Positions 1 through 6,711 of a stretch of DNA of 6,922 bases are shown here, one piece after another (the stretch's first letter is position 1; every line of letters begins with the position of its first letter). The notes beneath the pieces are model-generated. The model was not told the origin of the DNA, did no database searches, and saw only the letters and a list, made by a program, of their open reading frames with translations. A program made the position numbers and the translations under genes. The stretch is from Treponema sp. (GTDB lineage: Bacteria > Spirochaetota > Spirochaetia > Treponematales > Breznakiellaceae), in contig JAIWNU010000200.1 in the NCBI GenBank assembly GCA_020216655.1, positions 1 to 6,922 of the forward strand, in the 5' to 3' direction.

Positions 1-370
1 AAAGAAATACCCCGGCAGGAAAGAGGCTTATATGTGCAAACCATGTTTCATCGGTCTCTGCAATCTTTTTAAGTGCCCCCAGGTAATGCCGCATGGCCGT
101 AAGCGAGGTTTCCCCTGACTGTGAAAGCAGGGTTTCCAAACTCAAACCTTCAAAATCATCGCCGTAAATCACCATGCGGCCCTGATATTCTGCGGTACCT
201 TCAGGTTTCCAGGTATTAAGTGCCGTATCTACAATAAGGCCCCGGCTGTTCATTAAATTGCCAAGCCGGGCCTTCGCAAATGCCTGGGGACTCAAGCCGG
301 TGTCGAAACCAAGGACCCTGCGGCCCTCGGTTTCGAATCTGAGTACTAAGTCTGCGGACTGTTCTTCCAT
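1..370 (-). CDS. Unrecognised protein, third gene of the hflK-hflC operon (partial, N-terminal part only)
   Basis: An open frame starts at ATG 368-370 and stays open for 123 codons to the left edge, so the C-terminus is missing. It begins 5 bases after the hflC stop, with AAGGGG inside the end of hflC as a likely ribosome binding site, so it is probably translated from the hflKC message. The protein starts MEEQSADLVLRFETEGRR. No signal peptide or membrane segment is visible in this part, which suggests a cytoplasmic protein. It contains FEGLSLETLL near residue 79 and FPAGVF at the visible end. The composition and codon use look like real coding sequence, similar to hflC. I do not recognise a family. 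Its position suggests it is co-expressed with the HflKC complex, but no function can be assigned from that alone. Confidence 0.72.
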   Translation of the reverse strand, partial: MEEQSADLVLRFETEGRRVLGFDTGLSPQAFAKARLGNLMNSRGLIVDTALNTWKPEGTAEYQGRMVIYGDDFEGLSLETLLSQSGETSLTAMRHYLGALKKIAETDETWFAHISLFPAGVFL

Positions 371-375
371 ATAGC

Positions 376-1359
376 TTAGCGGCCCCTTGGTGAATAGAGA
401 TAGCGGAAGTAGTCCATATCGGTAGACAGGGTCTTGTTAAATTTCGGCAGGGTCGTTTTATAGGATTCTATGCTGCGCCAGAATTCAAAGAATTCCGGAT
501 CCTTGCTGTAAGCCTGGGCATAAATCTTGGTAGCTTCCGCATCGGCGGTTCCCTTGATCTTTTCTGCCTTTTCGTAGGCTGCAGAAAGGAGGCTCCTCCG
601 TTCATTTTCGAGTTTGCCTTCCCATTCGGCCTTTTTACCCTCGCCGAAGGACCGGAATGCCTGGGCAATCTGGCTCCGTTCCTTGATCATCCGGTTGTAC
701 ACACTCTGGGTCAGTTCATCAGAATATTTTATCTGCCGGGGCACCACATCGATAAGCTCAATACCGTATTCGGGTACCAGCTTCCGCGAAAGATTCAGCA
801 TTTCTTCGGCCAACTTACGCCGGCCTTTCTGAACCTCTTCGTAGGTTACGTCGGTTTTGGTAAAGGCCGAAAGCTGTCCTGCATCCTGGTCGCTGCCGAC
901 TTCGAAATTTTCTGTACTTCCCTTGGTTTCGCGGATAATGTTGGAATTACGCACCGTTTCCCGGAGCCAGTTTTCTGCGATAATGGTCCTTACTGCCGAA
1001 TCGATGACGTCTCCTAATCTGGCATAGGCTGATTCCAGGTTGCCAATAGATTCGTAAAATTTCTTGGGGTCCGAAATTCGCCAGCGCGCTATGGTATCAA
1101 CCCAAATAAACTGATTTTCCTTGGTAGGGATTCGCTGTTTTTCTCCATCCCAGCTCATTATTTTTTTGGGGTATTTAATGACGTCATCCAGGAAAGGGGT
1201 CTTTAGGTGCAGCCCTGCGTCTTTTTTTACCTCCACTATCTGGCCGAGCCGGACTATCACCGCCTGCTCGCCTTCGTCGAGTGTGTAAAAAGGACCGGCC
1301 ACCAGAACCGCAATAAGCAGCACTGCAATGACAACAAGTATACTAATCAGGCGTTTCAT
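376..1359 (-). CDS. hflC: HflC, SPFH-domain membrane protein (FtsH modulator subunit)
   Basis: The 327-residue length is close to that of other HflC proteins. A single N-terminal membrane segment (residues about 4-24) is followed by the SPFH/band 7 domain, which opens with YTLDEGEQAVIVRLGQIV. IVPRxI-like sequence (IDVVPRQIKY, 203-212) and YNRMIKERSQIAQAFRS (221-237) are typical of HflC, as is the long charged helix with TADAEATKIYAQAY (271-284). The C-terminus SIESYKTTLP...MDYFRYLYSP matches the family ending. In other bacteria HflC pairs with HflK as a large membrane assembly that surrounds FtsH and limits access of membrane substrates. Its ATG overlaps the hflK stop by one base (TAATG), with AAGGAG just upstream, indicating coupled translation. 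Odd features are a polar acidic stretch at about 145-175 and an extended helix at about 240-268 compared with the E. coli protein as I remember it. HflC identity is favoured over a generic stomatin because of the C-terminus and the hflK partner. Confidence 0.95.
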   Translation of the reverse strand: MKRLISILVVIAVLLIAVLVAGPFYTLDEGEQAVIVRLGQIVEVKKDAGLHLKTPFLDDVIKYPKKIMSWDGEKQRIPTKENQFIWVDTIARWRISDPKKFYESIGNLESAYARLGDVIDSAVRTIIAENWLRETVRNSNIIRETKGSTENFEVGSDQDAGQLSAFTKTDVTYEEVQKGRRKLAEEMLNLSRKLVPEYGIELIDVVPRQIKYSDELTQSVYNRMIKERSQIAQAFRSFGEGKKAEWEGKLENERRSLLSAAYEKAEKIKGTADAEATKIYAQAYSKDPEFFEFWRSIESYKTTLPKFNKTLSTDMDYFRYLYSPRGR

Positions 1360-2351
1360 TATCGTACTCCTTGGGTTTTACCAGCGCTGGTACCAGAATT
1401 GTCTAGGTTCATCATGGGAAGAAAATTCTGGAACCGCCGGTCGATGAGGGTGGTGCCGGATTCGTCTTTAAAGACATTTTCCACCATTTCATAATAGAGC
1501 CGCCGCCTTGTAATATCCGGCGCTTTGCGGTATTCGTCGTACACTGCATTAAAGCGGGCCACATCGCCGCGGGCAACGTTGACCCGTTCAGACGCATAAC
1601 CTTGAGCAATCTGAATAATTTTATCGGCCTCACCCTGGGCTTTGGGAATTTCCTTGTTATAGGATTCTTTTCCTTCGTTGATGAGCCGGTTCATGTCCTG
1701 TATAGCCTTGTTTACGTCTTCGAAGGCCGCCTGGACACCCTCGGGGGGTACAATGTTCTGCAGTTTAACCGCAATGACTTCGATACCGAGGCCGTACTGC
1801 TTAAAAGTATCATTCATGAGCTGGATTGCCTCGACCTCGATGGTGGTCCGCTGGGAACCGATGACATCGAGAATGGCCCGGTCTCCTACGAGCATATTGA
1901 TGACCGAGCGGGATACATCACGGATTGTGTCGGTCCTGTCTTTTACATTGAAAAGCCAGGCTCGGGGATCTACGATACGGTACTGGATAATCCATTCCAC
2001 ATCGACAATGTTTAAGTCCCCTGTGAGCATGGTAGATTCATCTGGAAATTTTTGGTCCGAATAGATGGTACTTACCCCTGCCTTGACGGTCCTAAAACCG
2101 AATTGTTCTGTCTGAACAACCTTTGTTTTTACCTGGTATTGTTTGTCAATGCCGAAGGGCAGTTTGTAATGCATACCGGGTCCGTTGGTGGTTAGGTACT
2201 TGCCAAACCGGGTCACCACCGCTTCTTCGGTCTGGTCAACGATGTAGAAGCTGGTACTCAGAAAAATAATGGCCCCAATGGCAACAATGGCAAGGATTAT
2301 CGTTGTTGGTCCGAGCCATTTAGGCATTGGCTGATACGTTGCGTTTCGCAT
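1359..2351 (-). CDS. hflK: HflK, SPFH-domain membrane protein (FtsH modulator subunit)
   Basis: The 330-residue protein has a short cytoplasmic N-terminus, one membrane segment (about 15-35) and an SPFH domain starting FYIVDQTEEAVVTRFGKY. Family signatures are MLTGDLNIVDVEWIIQYRI (108-126), VPPEGVQAAFEDVNKA (201-216), and the helix from YNKEIPKAQGEADKII onward (231-267). TRRRLYYEMVENVF (281-294) is the usual C-terminal element. It is shorter than E. coli HflK (about 420 aa), mainly because it lacks the glycine-rich N-terminal extension. With HflC it is expected to form the membrane complex that modulates FtsH proteolysis. The start ATG is supported by GGAGG (2358-2362 in plus coordinates) 6 bases upstream. 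It is the first gene of the minus-strand operon and lies directly below a cluster of inverted repeats that may regulate it. The Ser/Thr/Gly-rich tail after residue 315 is probably disordered. Confidence 0.95.
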   Translation of the reverse strand: MRNATYQPMPKWLGPTTIILAIVAIGAIIFLSTSFYIVDQTEEAVVTRFGKYLTTNGPGMHYKLPFGIDKQYQVKTKVVQTEQFGFRTVKAGVSTIYSDQKFPDESTMLTGDLNIVDVEWIIQYRIVDPRAWLFNVKDRTDTIRDVSRSVINMLVGDRAILDVIGSQRTTIEVEAIQLMNDTFKQYGLGIEVIAVKLQNIVPPEGVQAAFEDVNKAIQDMNRLINEGKESYNKEIPKAQGEADKIIQIAQGYASERVNVARGDVARFNAVYDEYRKAPDITRRRLYYEMVENVFKDESGTTLIDRRFQNFLPMMNLDNSGTSAGKTQGVR

Positions 2352-2373
2352 GCAAAGCCTCCACTTTTATGCT

Positions 2374-2401
2374 GACATCTTGAGATGTCCGATTCTCAAG
2401 A
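2374..2401 (-). promoter_or_regulatory. Two overlapping, mutually exclusive inverted repeats upstream of hflK
   Basis: GACATCT (2374-2380) and AGATGTC (2383-2389) form a perfect dyad. TCTTGAGA (2378-2385) and TCTCAAGA (2394-2401) form a second perfect 8-base inverted repeat with an 8-base spacer. The two share bases 2378-2385, so as RNA only one could fold at a time. In the hflK transcript the proximal hairpin would end 11 bases before the GGAGG. They could instead be protein-binding operators. The repeats are seen directly; any regulatory role is inference. Confidence 0.4.
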
Positions 2402-2434
2402 ATGACATGGGCCCATCCTCTTGAATCTTTAGAA

Positions 2435-2463
2435 AAGGTATCCCCTTGATGCGTCTTAGTCAA
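2435..2463 (-). promoter_or_regulatory. Weak candidate promoter for hflK-hflC
   Basis: On the minus strand TTGACT (plus 2458-2463) matches the -35 consensus at 5 of 6 positions. A poor -10, TACCTT (plus 2435-2440), follows at a 17-base spacing. A start here would give a leader of roughly 75 bases or more containing the inverted repeats upstream of hflK. The -10 is weak, so this is tentative. Confidence 0.25.
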
Positions 2464-2472
2464 GGAAAAAGC

Positions 2473-2518
2473 TTAAAAAGGTGGGGGCTTTACAATATAC
2501 TCGTTTTTTTTGTATTCT
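2473..2518 (+). promoter_or_regulatory. Candidate promoter(s) for rpoZ-miaA
   Basis: TTTACA (2489-2494) and TATTCT (2513-2518) are spaced by 18 bases and would start transcription near 2525, about 17 bases before the rpoZ ATG. An overlapping alternative is TTAAAA (2473-2478) with TATACT (2496-2501) at 17 bases. Both resemble sigma-70 sites, and the region is AT-rich with a run of eight T. Which one is used cannot be decided from sequence alone. Confidence 0.45.
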
Positions 2519-2541
2519 ATTGTCATTTAAGGAGTAAGCCC

Positions 2542-2733
2542 ATGGTATTTCCCCTGGAACAATTAGTAGAATATGACGGAAACATGTATGAAATCACCTG
2601 CGCAGCGTCCCGGCGGGCCTACCAGCTTTCCATGATGAAGGATCCTGAAATAGAACGCAACGATGGTAAGGTTGTTTCCCTTGCGGCCCGGCAAGTGTTT
2701 ACTCAGCAGATAGAATTCCGTCTGGAAGCCTAA
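2542..2733 (+). CDS. rpoZ: RNA polymerase omega subunit-like protein
   Basis: This is a 63-residue protein, MVFPLEQLVEYDGNMYEIT..., with CAASRRAYQ (about 18-26) followed by DGKVVSLAARQVF (about 39-51). This fits the omega/Rpb6 pattern of a conserved helix containing R-x-x-Q, then K-V-V-x-x-A before a basic/aliphatic helix. Omega binds the beta' subunit and helps RNA polymerase assembly. The start was chosen at ATG 2542 because AAGGAG (2529-2534) lies 7 bases upstream; a longer open frame back to 2446 would run through the promoter and add a poorly supported N-terminus. It is shorter than E. coli omega (91 aa), but short omegas are usual in spirochaetes as I recall them. It lies 7 bases before miaA and is likely co-transcribed with it. 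A conserved hypothetical label would be the fallback. Confidence 0.75.
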   Translation: MVFPLEQLVEYDGNMYEITCAASRRAYQLSMMKDPEIERNDGKVVSLAARQVFTQQIEFRLEA

Positions 2734-2740
2734 GTCTCCC

Positions 2741-3739
2741 ATGATACCGGACCGGACTAAGGATACACCCCTTATCCCGGTGGTCCTGCTCTTTGGTCCC
2801 ACCGCCTCAGGAAAAACAGACATCCTTGAACATCTCTTTACTGGTTCCCATGCGATTGCTGAGGCGGAAATTGTTTCCGCCGATTCTATGCAGGTCTACC
2901 GCGGCATGGATATCGGTACTGCAAAACCTGGAGCGGAACTTCGTTCCCGTTTGCCCCATCACCTGATCGATATTTGTGATATTAAAGAGCAGTTTACCGT
3001 CGGCGATTTTGTACGCCATGCGGATCAGGCTTGTCTCGATATTTTTAGCCGGGGAAAACTGCCGGTCGTTTCTGGCGGCACGGGGTTTTATTTAAAAAAT
3101 TTTGTTCTTGGTCTTCCGGAAGCTCCTCCGTCTGATGCGGATATCAGGAGCGCATTAAAAACAGAATTGGAAAACAACGGTGGTGCTGCGCTTGTGGAAG
3201 AACTGCAAAGGGTTGATCCGGTCAGTGCTGGCCGGATACATCCAAATGATACCTACCGGCTTTTGCGGGCCCTAGAAGTATACCGTTTAACAGGGAAGCC
3301 ATTGAGCAGTTTTTCCGTTTCGGGGAGCTCTGGTCATCCTAATGGAGGAGACCGGCCCCCCTACCGCTTTTTGCTCATCGGTATCCAGAGAAACCGGGAA
3401 AATTTATACCAGCGCATCAACCAACGAACCCATGAGATGTTTCTCCGGGGCCTCAGCGAAGAGGTTGCAGGCCTCGTTGCCCAAGGCTATACCAAAACGG
3501 ATCCGGGGATGCGGGCTATTGGATACCAGGAGTTTTTTCTGGAAGACGGTACACTCTGTTCTAACCTGGCTCTCGTTGAGGCGCTTGTTGCCCAGAATAG
3601 CCGCCGTTATGCAAAACGGCAAATAACCTTCTTCTCTGCCTTACAGGGTGTACACTGGATAGCGGCCGATAATGCTGATACCATTGATGAATTGCCTGCA
3701 CATATTGCGACATTGGTAAAAGAGTTTATTTCACAGTAA
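2741..3739 (+). CDS. miaA: tRNA dimethylallyltransferase MiaA
   Basis: MiaA transfers the dimethylallyl group from DMAPP to N6 of A37 in tRNAs that read codons starting with U, making i6A. The 332-residue protein has the P-loop GPTASGKT (19-26), the substrate loop DSMQVYRGMDIGTAKP (48-63), HHLID (73-77), FTVGDF (85-90), SGGTGFY (111-117) and RLLRALEVYRLTGKPLS. The later region holds the expected MRAIGYQEF and RRYAKRQITFF. Length and motif order match complete family members (E. coli is 316 aa), and no lesion is visible. It starts 7 bases after the rpoZ stop, with only a weak GGAAG upstream, so translation may be coupled to rpoZ. The N-terminus is about 10 residues longer than the minimum needed before the P-loop. 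No intrinsic terminator is evident after the stop. Confidence 0.97.
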   Translation: MIPDRTKDTPLIPVVLLFGPTASGKTDILEHLFTGSHAIAEAEIVSADSMQVYRGMDIGTAKPGAELRSRLPHHLIDICDIKEQFTVGDFVRHADQACLDIFSRGKLPVVSGGTGFYLKNFVLGLPEAPPSDADIRSALKTELENNGGAALVEELQRVDPVSAGRIHPNDTYRLLRALEVYRLTGKPLSSFSVSGSSGHPNGGDRPPYRFLLIGIQRNRENLYQRINQRTHEMFLRGLSEEVAGLVAQGYTKTDPGMRAIGYQEFFLEDGTLCSNLALVEALVAQNSRRYAKRQITFFSALQGVHWIAADNADTIDELPAHIATLVKEFISQ

Positions 3740-3786
3740 CAATCATAAAGTTAAATCTATCCCATGATGAGAAATTACTGCGTATA

Positions 3787-3808
3787 TGGTATACTAGTAT
3801 CAAAGGGG
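3787..3808 (+). promoter_or_regulatory. Extended -10 promoter and ribosome binding site for the signalling operon
   Basis: TGGTATACT (3787-3795) is an extended -10 element: TG, one base, then TATACT, with 5 of 6 matches to consensus. No good -35 is present at the right distance, as is common for extended -10 promoters. A start near 3802 would leave a leader of about 14 bases. AAAGGGG (3802-3808) is 7 bases before ATG 3816 and is the likely ribosome binding site. Confidence 0.5.
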
Positions 3809-3815
3809 TTTCATT

Positions 3816-4985
3816 ATGAATGAAATCTATGAACTAGTTCTGGTTGATGACGAAATAAAGGTTACAGAAGCCCTTGAGCGGGAAATTAGGCTTGTTTTTT
3901 CTGGTTAACAATTTTCTGTAAAAACCTTTAATGATCCGGTAGTTTCTGCTGAATATATTGCAAATCATGCTGATACTATCTTTCTTGTCATTTCGGATCT
4001 GAGAATGCCAGTCATGAGTGGTAGTGAATTGCTTACCTTTGTGAGGGCGACCTCATCAGAAATACAGACCGTACTGCTTACGGCATATTCAGATATTGAA
4101 CAAATCCAAAAGGCTATCTCTGCATCCATACAAAGTCTCTTATTTAAACCCTGGACTAGAGAATCATTAAAAGCTGAAATTAACAAAGCCTTTGATATAT
4201 GGAATGTACGCCGGGAGAATAGAATTCTGACATCCCGTATTGATGCCATGCTCCGAGAAGCAGGGGATTTTCAGAAAAACCTGTTTGCTTCAAGCATCCC
4301 TGCCATTCCAAATCTCCAAATAGATGTATCGTTTATCCCTGTAGAGACCTTTCATTGCGGAGGAGATTTTTTCGAGTTCCGCCGTGGTGCCAATAATAAT
4401 GTCTTTGTGATATTAGGCGATGTTTCAGGCCATGGCCTCAAATCTGCCATGGTTGCAGTTATGCTTAAAACAGCCATGGATGATCTTTTAAATAGCAATC
4501 CTAAATTGCCGGAACATCCAGAACTTTTTTTATCAGCCTTAAACGCATATTATTACCGGTTATTGAAAAGCGCTCCTGAAATTCTTGTGGGAATTGCGGT
4601 ATTGAATATCAACACAGACACTGGCCAGCTTGTTTTGGCTATTGCGGGCCTTCCGAGTATTCTCAGGATGCACCGAGAAGAGGCGGAAATGATAAGCAGC
4701 GGTAATCCTATGCTTGGGGCTTTTTTAGAGGCTAACTTTTCCAAAATTGAGCGGCAGTTCTCTCCCGGGGATCATTTGTTTATCTATACCGACGGGCTCA
4801 TAGAATCGGTTCCTCATTTCTATTCCATGGGTGACAAAGAAATTATATCCATTGTGCGTTCTGAGATAGAAAAACCGATAGAGCATATGGTTTCCGCTTT
4901 CCGTGCCACCCTGCCTGAAGCTTGTTTTACCGACGATGTAAGCCTTATTTCTATACGGTATTGTTCGGAGAAATCTGGTGAGTAA
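3816..4985 (+). pseudogene. Response regulator with PP2C/SpoIIE phosphatase output, interrupted by in-frame TAA at codon 31
   Basis: From ATG 3816 the frame reads MNEIYELVLVDDEIKVTEAL, a typical receiver N-terminus with the acidic pair D11/D12. It then meets TAA (3906-3908) at codon 31, just after LVFSG. The same frame continues without another stop to 4985 as QFSVKTFNDP, then ISDLRMPVMSG with phosphoacceptor D61, LLTAY (T89) and LFKPW (K111). Receiver coding therefore lies on both sides of the stop with no frame change, which points to a point mutation or a base-call error. The intact protein would be 389 residues: receiver (about 5-120), a charged coiled-coil linker (about 115-165) and the phosphatase (about 170-387). 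The family responds to a sensor kinase by switching phosphatase activity, often towards an STAS-type anti-sigma antagonist. A 30-residue peptide is all that normal translation from 3816 would yield. Confidence 0.85.
4005..4985 (+). CDS. Remaining open frame with intact SpoIIE/RsbU-type Ser/Thr phosphatase domain
   Basis: This is the stretch downstream of the TAA that could still be translated, opening at the first in-frame ATG (M64 of the full gene). Its start lies just after the phosphoacceptor Asp, so it would carry only the second half of the receiver, and the upstream sequence offers no strong ribosome binding site. The phosphatase looks complete. Numbered from 3816, it has CGGDFFEF (metal ligand D184), GDVSGHGLKSAM (D202), FIYTDGLIES (D326) and TDDVSLISI (D373/D374). 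One departure is IAGLPSIL, where many members have AGHxP. If expressed, it would be a phosphatase without phosphorylation control. Expression by reinitiation is possible but unproven. The end overlaps the downstream kinase start by 8 bases. Confidence 0.45.
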   Translation: MPVMSGSELLTFVRATSSEIQTVLLTAYSDIEQIQKAISASIQSLLFKPWTRESLKAEINKAFDIWNVRRENRILTSRIDAMLREAGDFQKNLFASSIPAIPNLQIDVSFIPVETFHCGGDFFEFRRGANNNVFVILGDVSGHGLKSAMVAVMLKTAMDDLLNSNPKLPEHPELFLSALNAYYYRLLKSAPEILVGIAVLNINTDTGQLVLAIAGLPSILRMHREEAEMISSGNPMLGAFLEANFSKIERQFSPGDHLFIYTDGLIESVPHFYSMGDKEIISIVRSEIEKPIEHMVSAFRATLPEACFTDDVSLISIRYCSEKSGE

Positions 4986-6711
4986 CGGATTTGAGCTGTT
5001 TATTAACATAGCTCCTGTCGCAATCGTTATTCTTATAGTAGCTATACTCACCGTATTGCCATACCGTAAAGAGCCAGCAGCACAATCTCTTTTATGGTAT
5101 CTTAGCCTCTGTATTTGGCTGCTTGTGACCAATATTGGTGAACTGATCGCCCCTCCCGGAAATGCGACTGTCATCTTTGCTAAATTAGAATATATTGCCT
5201 TTTTATATATCCCTATTGCATGGCTATCATTCAGTTTGAGGTTTACTGGCTGGATTAAAAGAAATATCAAACCACTTATTTTATCAGCAATCAGCGGTCC
5301 TTTTATTGGTATTCTTATCGTGTTTACGAATGAATGCCATGGCCTTTTGTGGCAAGAGATTTATTTCTATCAATGGAAAAACCTTTCTGTTCTAAAACCC
5401 CATTATGGTCCTCTCTATTGGGTTGCTTTTGCATATTCATGGCTGAGCATCGGAGTTGGATGCCTTATTATATTCCGGTCCTATTTTAAGGGTGAATCTT
5501 TGTATCACCGACAGTCCTTGTGGATCGTTGCGGGGACATTGCTTCCGGCGATGACTAGTATCATCAATGTAACCCGTCAATATCATGGCATTATTAAGGA
5601 TTTTACACCCATTGGGTTTGCTGCATCAGGTGTATTTTTCCTGATTGGTATGTATTTTCACCGGCTGTTCTGGATCATGCCAGTTTCCCGGGGTGCAATG
5701 CTTGAGGATATTGATGTCGGAATTATTGTGCTTGACCGGAAAGGCCGGGTAGTGGATCACAACAAAAGCGCAGATAGGCTTTTAGCCCTCGATGAAGTAA
5801 TGGTTGGTAAAGAATGTTTTCAATTTCCTATGTTAAACACCTTTCTTAAAGAAATATCTTATGTGCCAGGCGTTCCAATTATTGAGCCACAAACCGGGCA
5901 GGCGTTTATCAATAATCGCTATTTAAAATGTACTATGCAATCCAGCGGTACACCTTTGAATGGAACTATATTGATTTTTGAGGATATATCTGCGCAAGTT
6001 TCATTAGCTAATGAAAATATATATATAAAAAATGAATTTATGAAACGGGAGAAACTAGCTTCAATCGGTCAGCTTGTTGCAGGGCTCGCCCATGAGATAA
6101 ATAATCCTTTAGGTTATATCAAAAGTGATATCCGTTCATTCAAGGATTTGTTGGAAAAACTAAAGTATTTGAACCAATCAGGGGAAATGGAAGATTTGTA
6201 TAAAGAGATACTTTCCATTTCATCGGGGATCTATGAAGGCTTAAGCCGTATCGAAGAGGTTACTCGATCTCTATTGCAATATGTCCGAAATGATCCCATC
6301 GATTTTAGTTTTGAAACCGCATCTCTTCATGATTGTATCGATTCCACGCTGAGTGTACTAAAAATAGAATTCCAACGCTTGGCCGAAATTGTTCGCATCT
6401 ATGGGGCTGTTCCTCCTATACTCATGCAAAAACAGGCAATTAAACAGGTCTTTTTTAATCTTTTTTCCAATGCTCTTCAGGCGATAGAAACTTCCTATGC
6501 TGAAACCGGGAAACGGGGGGTATTGGAGATTCGTACCGGTGCTGACAACAACATTGTATGGTGTGAGGTAATGGATACCGGTAAGCCAATACCGTCCGAG
6601 CAGGTGAATAAAATATTTGATCCTTTTTTTACGACAAAAGAATCAGGTCTCGGTACCAGAATTGGGTTAGGACTTTGCAAAGACATTATTGAAGCCAGGC
6701 ATAAAGGGTAG
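4978..6711 (+). CDS. 7TM-PAS sensor histidine kinase, C-terminus cut short by TAG
   Basis: This reads 577 residues from GTG 4978, with GGAG (4967-4970) 7 bases upstream; the start lies inside the end of the regulator gene (GTGAGTAA), so translation is coupled. The N-terminal half has about seven hydrophobic segments (roughly 7-27, 37-57, 66-90, 99-117, 147-167, 180-198 and 211-229) with TNECHGLLW (117-125), typical of the HisKA_7TM sensor region. A PAS-like domain follows (about 240-345; VGIIVLDRKGRVVDHNKSA). The dimerisation helix has GLAHEINNPLG with phosphorylated H372. The ATPase domain has the N box (N494, N498), a G1 box DTGKPI (D533, G535), FDPFFTTK (547-554) and a G2 region GLGTRIGLGL. 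Two oddities weaken it: Arg561 replaces the usual Gly of GTG in the G2 box, and the protein ends at EARHKG before the last strands. The adjacent regulator is the expected partner. Kinase activity of this product is doubtful. Confidence 0.9.
   Translation: MSNGFELFINIAPVAIVILIVAILTVLPYRKEPAAQSLLWYLSLCIWLLVTNIGELIAPPGNATVIFAKLEYIAFLYIPIAWLSFSLRFTGWIKRNIKPLILSAISGPFIGILIVFTNECHGLLWQEIYFYQWKNLSVLKPHYGPLYWVAFAYSWLSIGVGCLIIFRSYFKGESLYHRQSLWIVAGTLLPAMTSIINVTRQYHGIIKDFTPIGFAASGVFFLIGMYFHRLFWIMPVSRGAMLEDIDVGIIVLDRKGRVVDHNKSADRLLALDEVMVGKECFQFPMLNTFLKEISYVPGVPIIEPQTGQAFINNRYLKCTMQSSGTPLNGTILIFEDISAQVSLANENIYIKNEFMKREKLASIGQLVAGLAHEINNPLGYIKSDIRSFKDLLEKLKYLNQSGEMEDLYKEILSISSGIYEGLSRIEEVTRSLLQYVRNDPIDFSFETASLHDCIDSTLSVLKIEFQRLAEIVRIYGAVPPILMQKQAIKQVFFNLFSNALQAIETSYAETGKRGVLEIRTGADNNIVWCEVMDTGKPIPSEQVNKIFDPFFTTKESGLGTRIGLGLCKDIIEARHKG

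Noticed and set aside
1602..2015. Plus-strand open frame of 137 residues inside hflK
   Set aside because: It is the complement of a strongly supported SPFH gene and has no ribosome binding site or domain signal.
2446..2541. N-terminal extension of the omega-like protein from ATG 2446
   Set aside because: It overlaps the promoter-like region, has no good ribosome binding site, and adds a hydrophobic stretch unlike omega; AAGGAG points to ATG 2542.
3734..3780. Inverted repeat CAGTAA/TTACTG between miaA and the regulator
   Set aside because: Six-base arms 35 bases apart are expected by chance, and no T-run follows.
3906..3908. TAA as a recoded sense codon
   Set aside because: TAA ends hflK, hflC, rpoZ, miaA and the phosphatase frame itself in this window, so it is read as stop here.
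4725..5270. Minus-strand open frame of 181 residues across the regulator-kinase junction
   Set aside because: It lies opposite well-supported coding sequence, shows no recognisable motif, and fits a shadow frame.
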